Shown here piece after piece: positions 23,913-33,048 of a stretch of 64,000 nucleotides of DNA (its first letter is position 1; each line of letters begins with the position of its first letter). Below the pieces are notes generated by a model. The model saw nothing but the letters and a program-made list of their open reading frames with translations. It ran no database searches and was not told where the DNA came from. A program made the translations under genes and the position numbers. Origin of the DNA: VGSG01 sp040756375 (GTDB taxonomy: Bacteria; Desulfobacterota; Desulfomonilia; Desulfomonilales; Desulfomonilaceae); contig JBFLZC010000023.1 of NCBI GenBank assembly GCA_040756375.1, forward strand, positions 1 to 64,000. Reading direction: 5' to 3'.

Positions 23913-25951
23913 CAGTCACGAGCTCCCCCGCGCGTAGGACGATCCGCAGATTGCGCAGATGGCCGCAGATAGTTGTCTACGAGTTGTCTCAGGTGGAGGA
24001 CGATATCTCCACTCTGGTCAAAGTGCATTTCGTAGCAAGGCACTTCCTGAATCACCCGCTCCACTAGATCGAGGGTATGATCCCACCAGTCCCGGTTCAC
24101 AAACCCCTTCACAAGACAGCTCAGGAGCCGATTCAAAATGGCTTGCCTCTCTGTCATTAATTCCAGGCGGTTCTCACGAGCTTTGGTGAGAAAGAGTACG
24201 GCCTTCAGGGGCGCGGAGTTCGGTGAAACGTCAGGCAGTTCGCCGTGGCTCCACGTGCCGTGAATTCTCAACCCTTCGGGCCAGCCGCGGACGATAATCC
24301 GGTCGTCACAGAGGATCTCTGCCTCACCTTTCAACATGCGAGTCACGGTCGATTTGCCTGCCTCGGAATGACCCACAAGAAGCAGGCCTTGCCCGTCCAA
24401 AATAGCGCCGGAGGCATGTATGTAGCAACCCTGGCGCTGTGCCAGCAGTTGCGCGACCAGAATCTGGTCTGTGGAAAACAGGGTGAGGCCCCCGAAACCA
24501 GTTCTGAGAATGTCCTCTCTTTGCTCAGGCGGATTGTACAGCACCCCATGACGGTAATTCGAGTCAAAAACCGCCACGCGATGCACCGAATCAGAACCAT
24601 CCAATTCTTCAGTAATACCCAGGTAAATGAGACTATCCCCTTTTTGGTAAATGGCCCAAGGAACCTTGCGGAACAGTTGGACGCCAAGGTCTTTGCCGGC
24701 CATATCGGGAACCCCAAACACGTGTTTCAGAGTGACCAGGTCTTCCCCCGGTGTTTGAACTTCAAAGGGCTGCAAGGCGGGGACGAAGCGGACCTCATCC
24801 ATTGGCAGGTCGCTCTCAACTTGAATTGTAATACCCGCAATCTCGAAAGAGCGCCGATGGCGAGACCGCCACTCCTCCTTGTAGCGTCGGCTCTCCTCAG
24901 CCACTTGGCATAGGTACGGAACCGGCGCGGAATAGCGCCCGCATTCAAGGTACCCGTATACCGGGCACCACAGGCAGTGGGGTCGTTTTTCGCACGAACC
25001 GCAATTCGTGCGCCATTCCTCATCGCCCAAGACCTTGTCGGCTAGGGAAGGAATGAACTGCTCCCAAGCTTCTTCCAGGCTTCCCTTGCGAAGATCGTAA
25101 CGCATGGCCGGGTCTTTCACGAAACAGCAAAAACTCATCCGGCCATAGGCATCCACGTGGAATTCGCGGCGCATTTCCATGCAACCTGCAAAGAGGCGAT
25201 CATCCTGATTGCCGACACCCATGCAATGGGTTCCAATCTGGAGGTTGATTTCCTTTTCTCGTTCTTCGAAGGATACATCGGGCGGATCCAGTGCCACGAC
25301 TTCACGAGGAGAAAGACGCTGAGCGGCAATTTCCGCGTTCTTCTCGGGTGAGCCGCAAGCCGACAAGAAGAGCCAGGCCGCGCCACACCGCCACACCGAA
25401 CTGTACGACTGGGCCAGTTCGACCATCTCCGGCCACTGGTGATGATTGTCTTTCATGGGGATAAGCTGCACGATGAAATCAGCGCCTGCTTCCCGCAAGT
25501 AAGCCATTCCGCGCAGAGTAGCCTCGAACGACCCAGGATTACGGGTAATATGATCCTGGACTTGGGCGGTCGCGCCGTAGACCGCCACCATCTTGCCCCC
25601 TTTTCGTTTGAGCAGTCGGGCGATCCGGGGTGTAATCAGTGTGCCGTTGGTGTTCAGCGAGTATGTGGTCGATTTGCGGATAACGTAGTCCAGAATATCA
25701 GCGAAATCCGGCCGCAGCATGGGTTCGCCGCCTGAAATAGCCCATTCCCGAGTGCCAAGCTTCCGTGCCTGATCCACAATTCCTCGGATTTCGTCAAAGC
25801 TCAGTTCTTGACTCTTCTCAGGCGCATTGGCAGGTATCCGCAGCCAACAGTGACGGCAGTCGTTGTTGCACCGATAGGTCAAATCCAGGCTGCCTTCAAG
25901 CGGCAGACGAGGCATGTGCCCAACGGTCTTTCGAGCGGTATATTCGGACAT
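23912..25951 (-). CDS. Radical SAM/SPASM protein A fused to an HPr-kinase-like ATPase
   Basis: A 679-residue fusion. Residues 1-350: radical SAM with CNNDCRHC (Cys28, 32, 35), ISGGEPMLRPDF and SPASM-type Cys (CGSCEKRPHCLWCP). Residues about 370-660: HprK-like domain with Walker A GHSEAGKST (527-535), ILCDDRI, and the preceding HASGAILDGQGLLLVG strand. Stand-alone HprK-like proteins accompany PqqD and radical-SAM genes in RiPP cassettes; fusion in one chain suggests that ATP-dependent phosphorylation or ATP binding acts together with the radical step. The C-terminal tail is partly encoded by a short CCGCAGATTxCGCAGATGG repeat also seen near 27618. Confidence 0.85.
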   Translation of the reverse strand: MSEYTARKTVGHMPRLPLEGSLDLTYRCNNDCRHCWLRIPANAPEKSQELSFDEIRGIVDQARKLGTREWAISGGEPMLRPDFADILDYVIRKSTTYSLNTNGTLITPRIARLLKRKGGKMVAVYGATAQVQDHITRNPGSFEATLRGMAYLREAGADFIVQLIPMKDNHHQWPEMVELAQSYSSVWRCGAAWLFLSACGSPEKNAEIAAQRLSPREVVALDPPDVSFEEREKEINLQIGTHCMGVGNQDDRLFAGCMEMRREFHVDAYGRMSFCCFVKDPAMRYDLRKGSLEEAWEQFIPSLADKVLGDEEWRTNCGSCEKRPHCLWCPVYGYLECGRYSAPVPYLCQVAEESRRYKEEWRSRHRRSFEIAGITIQVESDLPMDEVRFVPALQPFEVQTPGEDLVTLKHVFGVPDMAGKDLGVQLFRKVPWAIYQKGDSLIYLGITEELDGSDSVHRVAVFDSNYRHGVLYNPPEQREDILRTGFGGLTLFSTDQILVAQLLAQRQGCYIHASGAILDGQGLLLVGHSEAGKSTVTRMLKGEAEILCDDRIIVRGWPEGLRIHGTWSHGELPDVSPNSAPLKAVLFLTKARENRLELMTERQAILNRLLSCLVKGFVNRDWWDHTLDLVERVIQEVPCYEMHFDQSGDIVLHLRQLVDNYLRPSAQSADRPTRGGARD

Positions 25952-26047
25952 TGCTTGAGTTTACCGCAGGTTGCCCGGCTTGTGAACTATCCGCCATCCC
26001 AACGCCGCGACCATGGATAACAGTGGGCTATCAAACAGTGAGTACAG

Positions 26048-26091
26048 GTAGGTCGGGTTGAGTCCCGCGAACCGCGGGACGAAACCCGACA
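26048..26091. repeat. REP element 7
   Basis: GTAGGTCGGGTTGAGTCCCG...CGGGACGAAACCCGAC between the GH3 gene and radical-SAM A. It is the outermost copy of the family on this side. Confidence 0.75.
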
Positions 26092-26127
26092 TGTTGCTGA
26101 ATCTTATCCAATACCCGTTGCCCAATG

Positions 26128-27453
26128 TCATGGGATCTCCTGTATGGCACGCACCAGTCTTTCATCGCTCCGCCTCAACACCTCTTTGTTCAGTTTGTTT
26201 TGCTCGTCTGCCTTCAGCAGCGCGTACATGACACGATAATATTGATCCGGATCGTAACTGATCAAAAGCAAATCCACGCCCGCATTGAGCGCGTCGATGC
26301 TCGCTTTTTCGATACCAGCGGCGCTGCGATAAACCGCGATCATGCTGAAATTGTCAGTAATGAGAACGCCGTCATGCTTCCAGTCGCCTCGGATCATCCC
26401 CGCGACCACGGAGGGGGAAGCAGAAACCGGGCGCTCCGGGTCCACCTCGGTTAATCGGACATGCCCGAGCATAGTGAAAGCTCGACTTTCCCGCATTAAC
26501 ACACGGAAGGGTATCCAGTCCGTGTCGGTGAGTTCTGTGATAGGTGCTGACAGATTGGCGTGTTCTCGATGAGTGTCCTCGAACACTCTGCCCAGACCGG
26601 GAAAATGCTTCAAAGTGCACCGAACGCCTGCTTCTTCAAGGGTGCTGCAATACCAATTTGCTACCTGGGTGACAACGGCCGGGTCGGAAGAAATCGCACG
26701 TCGGTAAATGCGGGTCAAGAGATCGTTCGGATTGACTACCTGATGGTTCACGTCCACGACCGGAGCGAAATTCAGGTTAACCCCAATGTCCGCAAGTTCC
26801 CGGGCCTGGATGCGGGCTAATTTCCGGACTGCTTCCTCACGTGCCGCAACGTCAGAGTGGCTTTGTACTATTTCCGAAAGCGCGGGCATGGGAGTCAAAG
26901 GCGGGGACAATCGAGAGACGATGCCGCCTTCCTGGTCTGTGGCGATCCAAAGCCGCGGCAGGCCCTGTTCTCGTCTCTCTTTTTGGAAGGATTGGATTTC
27001 TTGCCGCACCTCGGCAGCGCTCTTGCCCCCCACATTGTGAGCGGAAATGAAGATGCCCGCGATGGCCCGGAGCTTGACCAGTTCCCGGACTTCCGCGATG
27101 TCACGATAACCCACGATGAAATGTCGGCCCAGTCTTTCCAGGCGGCTGGGATCTGCGTGCAGAACCTGGTAGCGCATCCAATGAAAGCGAGCTTCCAGGG
27201 CCAGCGTGGTGGTCAAGACCAGGGCCGCGGCGAGCATTCCCGCCGCGGCCAGCACCTTCAGCAACCGTTGTTCGGTTCGAACGGTGCGCAGCACCCAAGC
27301 CTGCAGGAACATGAGAATAAGCGGCAAACCAATCAATCCCATGAGCATCTGAGGACGCATGTCGACCAGAAAGGGTGCGCGCCAGTCCCAAGCAAAAGGC
27401 GCAAGGACAAAGGCCACCACGATGGCCAAGAGAGCGATTAGATGTTTCATCAT
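26128..27453 (-). CDS. Membrane-anchored NagZ-like glycoside hydrolase family 3
   Basis: A 441-residue protein with about three N-terminal membrane helices (to residue 90), then a GH3 (beta-N-acetylhexosaminidase-like) barrel. It shows RLWIATDQEGGIVSRL, NLNFAPVVDV, the His loop KHFPGLGRVFEDTHREH and a nucleophile strand VLITDNFSM (Asp before Asn; NagZ normally has SDDLSM). NagZ itself is soluble and recycles cell-wall sugars, so a membrane-anchored form beside a peptide locus is unusual. It could act on a sugar carried by the product, or belong to an adjacent cell-wall function. Confidence 0.75.
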   Translation of the reverse strand: MMKHLIALLAIVVAFVLAPFAWDWRAPFLVDMRPQMLMGLIGLPLILMFLQAWVLRTVRTEQRLLKVLAAAGMLAAALVLTTTLALEARFHWMRYQVLHADPSRLERLGRHFIVGYRDIAEVRELVKLRAIAGIFISAHNVGGKSAAEVRQEIQSFQKERREQGLPRLWIATDQEGGIVSRLSPPLTPMPALSEIVQSHSDVAAREEAVRKLARIQARELADIGVNLNFAPVVDVNHQVVNPNDLLTRIYRRAISSDPAVVTQVANWYCSTLEEAGVRCTLKHFPGLGRVFEDTHREHANLSAPITELTDTDWIPFRVLMRESRAFTMLGHVRLTEVDPERPVSASPSVVAGMIRGDWKHDGVLITDNFSMIAVYRSAAGIEKASIDALNAGVDLLLISYDPDQYYRVMYALLKADEQNKLNKEVLRRSDERLVRAIQEIP

Positions 27454-27726
27454 TCCGTCCGAACTCGAACCGTGAACCTTTCCTTCTCAAGAACCGATTT
27501 GGAAGCCTCGCTCGGCCCTCGATGCACTGAGTATGACATTGAGTTGTGCAACGTTGATGACAAAGTGGAGGAAGATTTGTGGAAATGCTGTGGAAAGCTG
27601 AGGCCAAGAGGAAATGGAAAATCCGCAGATTACGCAGATGGACACAGATATTGAAAGGTCAACTCTAAGAGGAAATGGAAGAACTGGATTCAGTCTTTTG
27701 CCGAATTGACGGTAGGGGCCTAAGTT

Positions 27727-28830
27727 TCAGCCGCGGCGCCACAGTTGAAGGAAAAGAATCACTTTTGACCGGAGGTAGTCGGTCCAGCGTCCTATCACTG
27801 TCGTGTCAGGATCGGCTGCAGGCGCCGTAAGCTTTGCCAGAAGATACCGAGCCCGATTGCCCCATCCTTGCACGTGCTCAATTCGGGCAACCACCCGCCA
27901 GAAATAGGCGAACCGACTGCGAATGACGCGATCCTCAAGCCACCGTGGTACATATGAGGCCAAGGCAGTTGACACGTAGGTCGGTGCAGGTGTTTCCCAC
28001 TTTTCGCCCAGTTCGCGGAAGATCCAAAACAGAGGTCGCATAGCCCCCAACGATCGAGCCAGCGCAATGAGCCGATCCCAATTGAGATTCACAGTATGCA
28101 GGAGCAGTACAAGGTCCAGCCAATCACGAAGGTCTCCACCATGATTCAAAGTATGCAATGCAAGGTGGATCAGATTAAGCTCGGGTGAAAGATAGAAGAC
28201 CCGGCCTCCGTAGAGGTCGCCTTCGACAGCATTGTCCCAAACAATGTCTGAACGAAGCTCGTAATAACCCATGGACCGGACGCAGCGGTGAAGGTCAATG
28301 AATTCAGGGGGAGGGCCCGAGCATCCGTAAACTCTGGGCAACTTCAGCAGGCGCTCTTCGTCAGGGTCCAATTCAACCGAGAGCCTGGACCCAAGCCGTT
28401 CCAGTTCCCTGCCGCATTCTTCAAAATGTTCCTCCCGAACGAGCAAGTCCAGGTCAAGCATGGGGCGGAGTGCGGGATCTTTGTAAACAAATCGGCCAAG
28501 GTACGCGCCTTTGAGGCATATCAGAGGAATACCGGTATCATTCAATGCGGCCAGGAGTGGGCGTAAAGCCGCGTCCCTGTGCATGGAACGGATAGCAGAG
28601 CTTCGATAATCCTGCTGCAAGCCCGCGAGAATCTCTGGTGCAAGGCCGACCCCCGCATGAGCTTTCAAGGAAGAGTACAACCATGGACCTAGTTGTTCGG
28701 AGCGCACTATTTGCAAATGGTGCGCGGTCCACGCACTGCAAATCGCTGGTTCAGGGGCGCGGCCCTGGGCGAAGGTCCGTGCAACTCTTTGCACGTCATC
28801 AAGTGGATTCAAGGTGTGTGTATCGTGCAT
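27727..28830 (-). CDS. Uncharacterised nucleotidyltransferase (NTP_transf_5 type)
   Basis: A 367-residue protein of the uncharacterised nucleotidyltransferase family, with the signature LKGAYLGRFVYKDPALRPMLDLDLLV (residues about 105-131, Asp pair in DLDLLV) and a following IDLHRCV strand. Members accompany PqqD, HprK-like and S26 genes in several lasso-peptide-like and exopolysaccharide loci. It is the first gene of the minus-strand locus, about 270 bases upstream of the GH3 gene. The substrate is unknown; AMP or sugar-nucleotide transfer to the peptide is a guess. Confidence 0.75.
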   Translation of the reverse strand: MHDTHTLNPLDDVQRVARTFAQGRAPEPAICSAWTAHHLQIVRSEQLGPWLYSSLKAHAGVGLAPEILAGLQQDYRSSAIRSMHRDAALRPLLAALNDTGIPLICLKGAYLGRFVYKDPALRPMLDLDLLVREEHFEECGRELERLGSRLSVELDPDEERLLKLPRVYGCSGPPPEFIDLHRCVRSMGYYELRSDIVWDNAVEGDLYGGRVFYLSPELNLIHLALHTLNHGGDLRDWLDLVLLLHTVNLNWDRLIALARSLGAMRPLFWIFRELGEKWETPAPTYVSTALASYVPRWLEDRVIRSRFAYFWRVVARIEHVQGWGNRARYLLAKLTAPAADPDTTVIGRWTDYLRSKVILFLQLWRRG

Positions 28831-28897
28831 AAGCGGGATGTGAGAGTGTGGTTAGCGATCTATTGCCGAAATTCGGTACCGTGTGTCGGGAAGAATT

Positions 28898-28968
28898 GGT
28901 GGGGCAGTCCCGCGAAGCGCGGAATTGCCTGTCATTTCTTGATACACAGGCGGGACGCCTGTCCCACC
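28898..28968. repeat. Imperfect inverted repeat GGTGGGGCAGTCCCGC
   Basis: Arms GGTGGGGCAGTCCCGC and GCGGGACGCCTGTCCCACC around a ~35-base centre, between the nucleotidyltransferase and the next gene. Another palindromic family, single copy in this window. Confidence 0.5.
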
Positions 28969-29057
28969 AAGACCACGAATACGCGACTGTACTTACGCCA
29001 CCGTGCACTTGGGGGCAAGAATCTTCTGCGCTTGTCTGCCGTGTCGGACGGGGCCGC

Positions 29058-29324
29058 TCAGCCGCCGGCTTGCCCGCGATTCTCCGGGTCCGCCTGCAGC
29101 TTTCCCTGTGCAAGCAATCCGAGCTTGACGTGCAGTTCACGAAAGGACTTCATCATGAGATCGTGGATGAGAACGAGCCGATTGTGAGGGCTTTGCGCGT
29201 TGTCGAGGCGCTTGTCGATTTCCGCTTGAAGTGCTTTCAGCTCAGGATGGCTGTCGAGGAACTCGTCGCGTTCCTTGATGGCCTGTGCATGGACGTCCGA
29301 TTTTACTATTTGCAGTTTGGACAT
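29058..29324 (-). CDS. Small helical protein, unknown function
   Basis: An 88-residue mostly helical soluble protein (ERDEFLDSHPELKALQAEIDKRLDNAQSPHNRLVLIHDLMMKSFREL). I recognise the general look of small conserved proteins with a HPEL...NRL...H motif, but not a named family. AT-rich sequence upstream (29341-29375) could hold its promoter. Confidence 0.55.
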   Translation of the reverse strand: MSKLQIVKSDVHAQAIKERDEFLDSHPELKALQAEIDKRLDNAQSPHNRLVLIHDLMMKSFRELHVKLGLLAQGKLQADPENRGQAGG

Positions 29325-29534
29325 GGGTCACCACGCTGCATGACCAATCATTTTATAAATATTATAGCACAAAAAGGACAAATGCTCATGCGTTATCCCA
29401 CGTAAAGGTACCTTTGCCGTGGCACAATGCCTGTTTGGGGCGCATTTGTCTCGGAAGGAACCGGTCTGCTTGACTAAGGAATCGGGATTGGCTTTACTGC
29501 CACCACCGTGCGCGTAGAGAGGTTTCTGGAGTTC

Positions 29535-30773
29535 ATGGCCACGAAGTCAATATTGCTTCTTGCCGGCGAAGCATCAGGAGATTATCACGCAGCCGCTCTG
29601 GTGCAGGACCTCAAGGAGCTCATGCCGGAAGTGCGAGTGTCCGGAATAGGTGGGGACAGGCTTGCGGAAGCAGGAATGGAGCTCCTCCACCATTACCGTG
29701 AAATAAACACCATAGCGCTCGACGAAGGCCTGCGTCAGATCCGCAATATTCTCGCTGCCTACCGGACCATCAAAACCGAATTGAGAAGCGGCAAGCATCA
29801 GCTCTTCATCCCGGTCGATTATCCGGACGTGAACCTGCGGTTGTGCCGGATAGCTCGGAACGCGGGTGTGCGGGTTTGTTACTACGTGAGCCCGCAGGTA
29901 TGGGCGTGGCGCAAAGGAAGAATACGCACGATCGCGCAACGTGTGGACAACATGATGACGCTCTTCCCCTTTGAGGAGCGCCTTTATCGTGAAGCCGGGG
30001 TACCGTCAGTCTTCGTGGGCCATACTATGGTGAAAGACATCCCGGAGACCTGGGATCGCACTTCTCTCCGTCACGAGCTGAATCTCAACGAAGAATCCTA
30101 CGTGGTCGCGCTTGTTCCCGGGAGCCGGCCCGCGGAAATCAGCCGAATGCTGCCCCGGATGTGCCGGGCCGCGGAGCTGTTCGCGCGCAAATTTCCCGAC
30201 GCGTCTTTTGTGCTGCCGCTGGCTGCGGAGCATCTCAATGGTCTCGTACAGGGCATTCTCGCGGATTATCCTATTGAGGTCCGCGTTCACTCGGTGGAAG
30301 CCCCCCGCATCATGGCCGCGGCGGACTGCGGACTGGTAACGTCAGGCACCGCGACGCTCCAGGCAGCGCTCTGTGGAATGCCTCATGCGGTCGTATATGT
30401 TGTCGATTCATTCACCTGGTGGCTCGGGCTGAAGGTGATTCACCCATTGCTGATGGAGAAGGACGTGCATCTTGCGATCGCCAACGTGCTCTCCATCCAG
30501 GAAGAAACTTTTGGCTCCGGCCCGATTGCAGAGATGCAGACTCGCGGAATCTCCATAACCTGCCAAGAGTGCGGGCGCCCCCTCTTTGTTCCTGAAGTGT
30601 TGCAGAACCGAGCGACTCCCGAATACCTTGCCGAATGGCTGACCAGGTTCCGTTCGGACCAAAACCTCAATGATGCAATGAAAAGCGGGTTTCGTCAGAT
30701 CAGACGGATGCTCGAACCTCCGGGCCAAGGCCCGATTGCCGCTAAAATCGTCGCGGAGATGCTCCAGAAGTGA
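29535..30773 (+). CDS. lpxB: Lipid-A-disaccharide synthase
   Basis: Joins UDP-2,3-diacylglucosamine and lipid X on the inner membrane surface. The signature LLAGEASGDYHAA opens the protein; YYVSPQVWAWRKGRI, FVGHTMV, LVPGSRPAEI and TSGTATLQAAL follow, as in LpxB. ATG 29535 (412 residues) is favoured over GTG 29508. An insert with ITCQECGRPLFVPEV near residue 350, which I do not remember in typical LpxB, brings a CxxC pair. The rest of the Raetz pathway is not in the window. Confidence 0.9.
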   Translation: MATKSILLLAGEASGDYHAAALVQDLKELMPEVRVSGIGGDRLAEAGMELLHHYREINTIALDEGLRQIRNILAAYRTIKTELRSGKHQLFIPVDYPDVNLRLCRIARNAGVRVCYYVSPQVWAWRKGRIRTIAQRVDNMMTLFPFEERLYREAGVPSVFVGHTMVKDIPETWDRTSLRHELNLNEESYVVALVPGSRPAEISRMLPRMCRAAELFARKFPDASFVLPLAAEHLNGLVQGILADYPIEVRVHSVEAPRIMAAADCGLVTSGTATLQAALCGMPHAVVYVVDSFTWWLGLKVIHPLLMEKDVHLAIANVLSIQEETFGSGPIAEMQTRGISITCQECGRPLFVPEVLQNRATPEYLAEWLTRFRSDQNLNDAMKSGFRQIRRMLEPPGQGPIAAKIVAEMLQK

Positions 30774-30991
30774 TATCCGCTTACCTTCGGAGAATAGAAC
30801 GCGAGGTCCGTACAAACGAAAGGCCCTCGTGCACTGGTAGGGACACTAAGGCCTTCCCATCCCAAAGTTTCTCCTAGATGTAGGTAGGTTGGTTATTCGG
30901 ACACCACTGTAATCTCCGAGTTCCCGAAAAAAAGCGGTCTGCACATTTCCATGTGATTGGACAGGCTTTTCAGAGGACTCGCCTAAGCAAT

Positions 30992-32314
30992 TTAGAGCTC
31001 GGGGCCGAGCGCGTTCGGTAGCTCGCTAATGTTGCTAAGCACGCGGCGCGCTCCGGACATGGCAAGCTCTTCAGCGGAAAAAATCGAATTAGCTATGGCA
31101 TAGCAATCCATGCCCGCGTTGGCCGCGGCTTGAACGTCCAGCGGCGCGTCCCCTACGTAAATAGTGGTTTCTTTCGTTGTGCCCGCGGATCTGACGAATT
31201 CTTCGAACATCTCGCCCGAAGGCTTGGCCTTGAACCCGTCTTGAGCACCGATAATGCGCGTCATATGGTGTGCGAACCCTAGGTGCTCCGCGAGCCGTCG
31301 AGCATACGGTCCGCGCTTGTTCGTCACCACTCCGGTGATGATGTTGCCATTGAGGCGCTCCAGGGTTTCCAACGCGCCCGGCAACAGCCCTGTCTTTTCC
31401 ACGTAGATGGCATCGTAATACTCTCGGAAGACCCTGATGGCTTCATCTGCTTCGTGCGGCTTGAGATACGAGTGAACAAAGTCCACAAGAGATATGGAGG
31501 TCTTCCTGACCACCTCTTCTTTGCTCATGGTCGGATAGCCCATTTGGACAAACATGTGGTTGAACGCGTCGACGATGGTGTCAATCGAATCCACCAGAGT
31601 CCCGTCCATATCAAAGGACACAGCCTCGATGCGACGCGTTAGGAGCAGAGGAACATCCCCGAAACCATCTGCACGAATTGCCGGAAGGTTTTCCCGCGCA
31701 CAGTACACGAACAAGTCTCTCAGTCCGAGTACCAGATCCGCGGCGCTCGCTGCATGGCGGTCCGATTCTCCGTCGCCGATGAGAATAATCTTGTCGTACT
31801 GCGGTCGGAATTGCTTGAGCACGCCCAGCTTGCATGTCCCGCACGTGCCGCACTCAGGATCCGCGTGAGGCGATGCCATCCGGACCTGCCCGTCCGGCTC
31901 CAGGATCAGCGCGTTGGCAAACACGTCGAGCCCTTCAATGCCGTGATTGCGAAAGAGCGTCTTGATCGTGCCGTCGAATCCGTCGGAGACTATTTTTACA
32001 TCGATGCCTCTGGAACGAGCCCAATCCAGGAAAGCAGGAAAATGAGGATCCAGAAGAGCAAATCTTTGGACAAAGTCTTCCAGGTCGCGCTCTGTCATGC
32101 GCATAAGCGGAGCAACGGCCTCGTACACCCCCAGCGAGCCAATCTCCCCGCGCACGTACCGCTTCACATGATGCCGCCACTCTGCGGAATACACATGATC
32201 CCGAACCAAACGGTTTACCGTGTCTCTAATAGAGACCGTGCCGTCAAAGTCGCAAAGGATGAGGACCCTGGGTTTAATCCGGGGTTGTGCGTGTGTTGGC
32301 TTCTCTTGATTCAT
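30992..32314 (-). CDS. Two-domain HAD phosphatase (MtnX-like + Gph-like fusion)
   Basis: A 440-residue fusion of two HAD phosphatases. Domain 1 (about 15-220): MtnX/PSP-type with DFDGT (Asp22, Asp24), VSDGFDG, a CGTCGTCK loop and GDGESD. Domain 2 (about 230-440): phosphoglycolate-phosphatase type with DMDGTLVDS (Asp235, Asp237), GVVTNK and VGDAPLDVQAA. Both nucleophiles are intact, so both halves may be active. Substrates cannot be named with certainty; methylthioribulose-type enol phosphate and a small sugar phosphate are candidates. Confidence 0.82.
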   Translation of the reverse strand: MNQEKPTHAQPRIKPRVLILCDFDGTVSIRDTVNRLVRDHVYSAEWRHHVKRYVRGEIGSLGVYEAVAPLMRMTERDLEDFVQRFALLDPHFPAFLDWARSRGIDVKIVSDGFDGTIKTLFRNHGIEGLDVFANALILEPDGQVRMASPHADPECGTCGTCKLGVLKQFRPQYDKIILIGDGESDRHAASAADLVLGLRDLFVYCARENLPAIRADGFGDVPLLLTRRIEAVSFDMDGTLVDSIDTIVDAFNHMFVQMGYPTMSKEEVVRKTSISLVDFVHSYLKPHEADEAIRVFREYYDAIYVEKTGLLPGALETLERLNGNIITGVVTNKRGPYARRLAEHLGFAHHMTRIIGAQDGFKAKPSGEMFEEFVRSAGTTKETTIYVGDAPLDVQAAANAGMDCYAIANSIFSAEELAMSGARRVLSNISELPNALGPEL

Positions 32315-32446
32315 GGTGATCCGGCCGGGTAAAAATCAACTATAACAATCTGTCTTGAGGCTTGCGACTCTGAATCGGGCTGGAGTGCCCCTCACTCGTC
32401 CCTTCCCACTCCCATCAAGGGAGGGGTTTACAAAACCCTCTCCTCT

Positions 32447-32496
32447 TGTGGGGCAGGCTTTCCAGCCTGCCGGCGGCCTGGAAAGGCCGCCCCACA
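32447..32496. repeat. TGTGGGGC palindrome, copy 2
   Basis: Inverse orientation of the element at 18581-18630: TGTGGGGCAGGCTTTCCAGCC...GGCCGCCCCACA. Lies in the gap between greA and the double HAD gene. Confidence 0.7.
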
Positions 32497-32577
32497 AAGA
32501 GGGTCTTTGACGCAAACCATGACGCTGTCCACTATAGCGCTTGAATATCTTTAGCCTTCAGCCGCGCGGGCCTTTCA

Positions 32578-33048
32578 TTAGGACACGTCAATAATCTCGT
32601 AGGTTCGGAGGCCGTTGGGAGTTTTCACTTCAACCACGTCATCCGCCTGCTTTCCGATGAGAGCGCGTCCGAGCGGAGATGTGACCGAGATCGTCCCCTG
32701 GCTTATGTCAGCTTCGTCTTGCCCCAGGAGCTGGTAGCTCTTCTGTTCGCTGGAGTCCACGTCTTCCAAAGTAACCGTGGCGCCAAAAACAATCCTGTCG
32801 GTAGCTTGGCGATTTCTCAGATCAATCACTTCACAGGTGGCGAGCCGCGCCTGAAGGTCACGGATCCGCGCGTCGAGCAAGCCCAGCTTTTCCTTGGCGT
32901 ACGTGAATTCAGCGTTTTCCGACAGGTCGCCGTGACCGGCTGCGATCTCGATCTCTTTTGTCACTTTTGGCCGTTCGACTCGTATCAGGCGATCCAGCTC
33001 TTCTTTCAGTTTCCGATGTCCATCCAGGGATATGGGCCGTTTGGTCAC
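32578..33048 (-). CDS. greA: Transcript cleavage factor GreA/GreB family
   Basis: A 156-residue coiled-coil plus FKBP-like factor that rescues backtracked RNA polymerase. The tip motif GDLSENAEFTYAKE carries the acidic residues that enter the active site. The C-terminal SPLGRALIGKQADDVVEVKTPNG matches the family. The C-terminal domain has some GreB-like wording (DEADISQGTISVTSPLGRAL), so GreA is a best guess. Confidence 0.85.
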   Translation of the reverse strand: MTKRPISLDGHRKLKEELDRLIRVERPKVTKEIEIAAGHGDLSENAEFTYAKEKLGLLDARIRDLQARLATCEVIDLRNRQATDRIVFGATVTLEDVDSSEQKSYQLLGQDEADISQGTISVTSPLGRALIGKQADDVVEVKTPNGLRTYEIIDVS

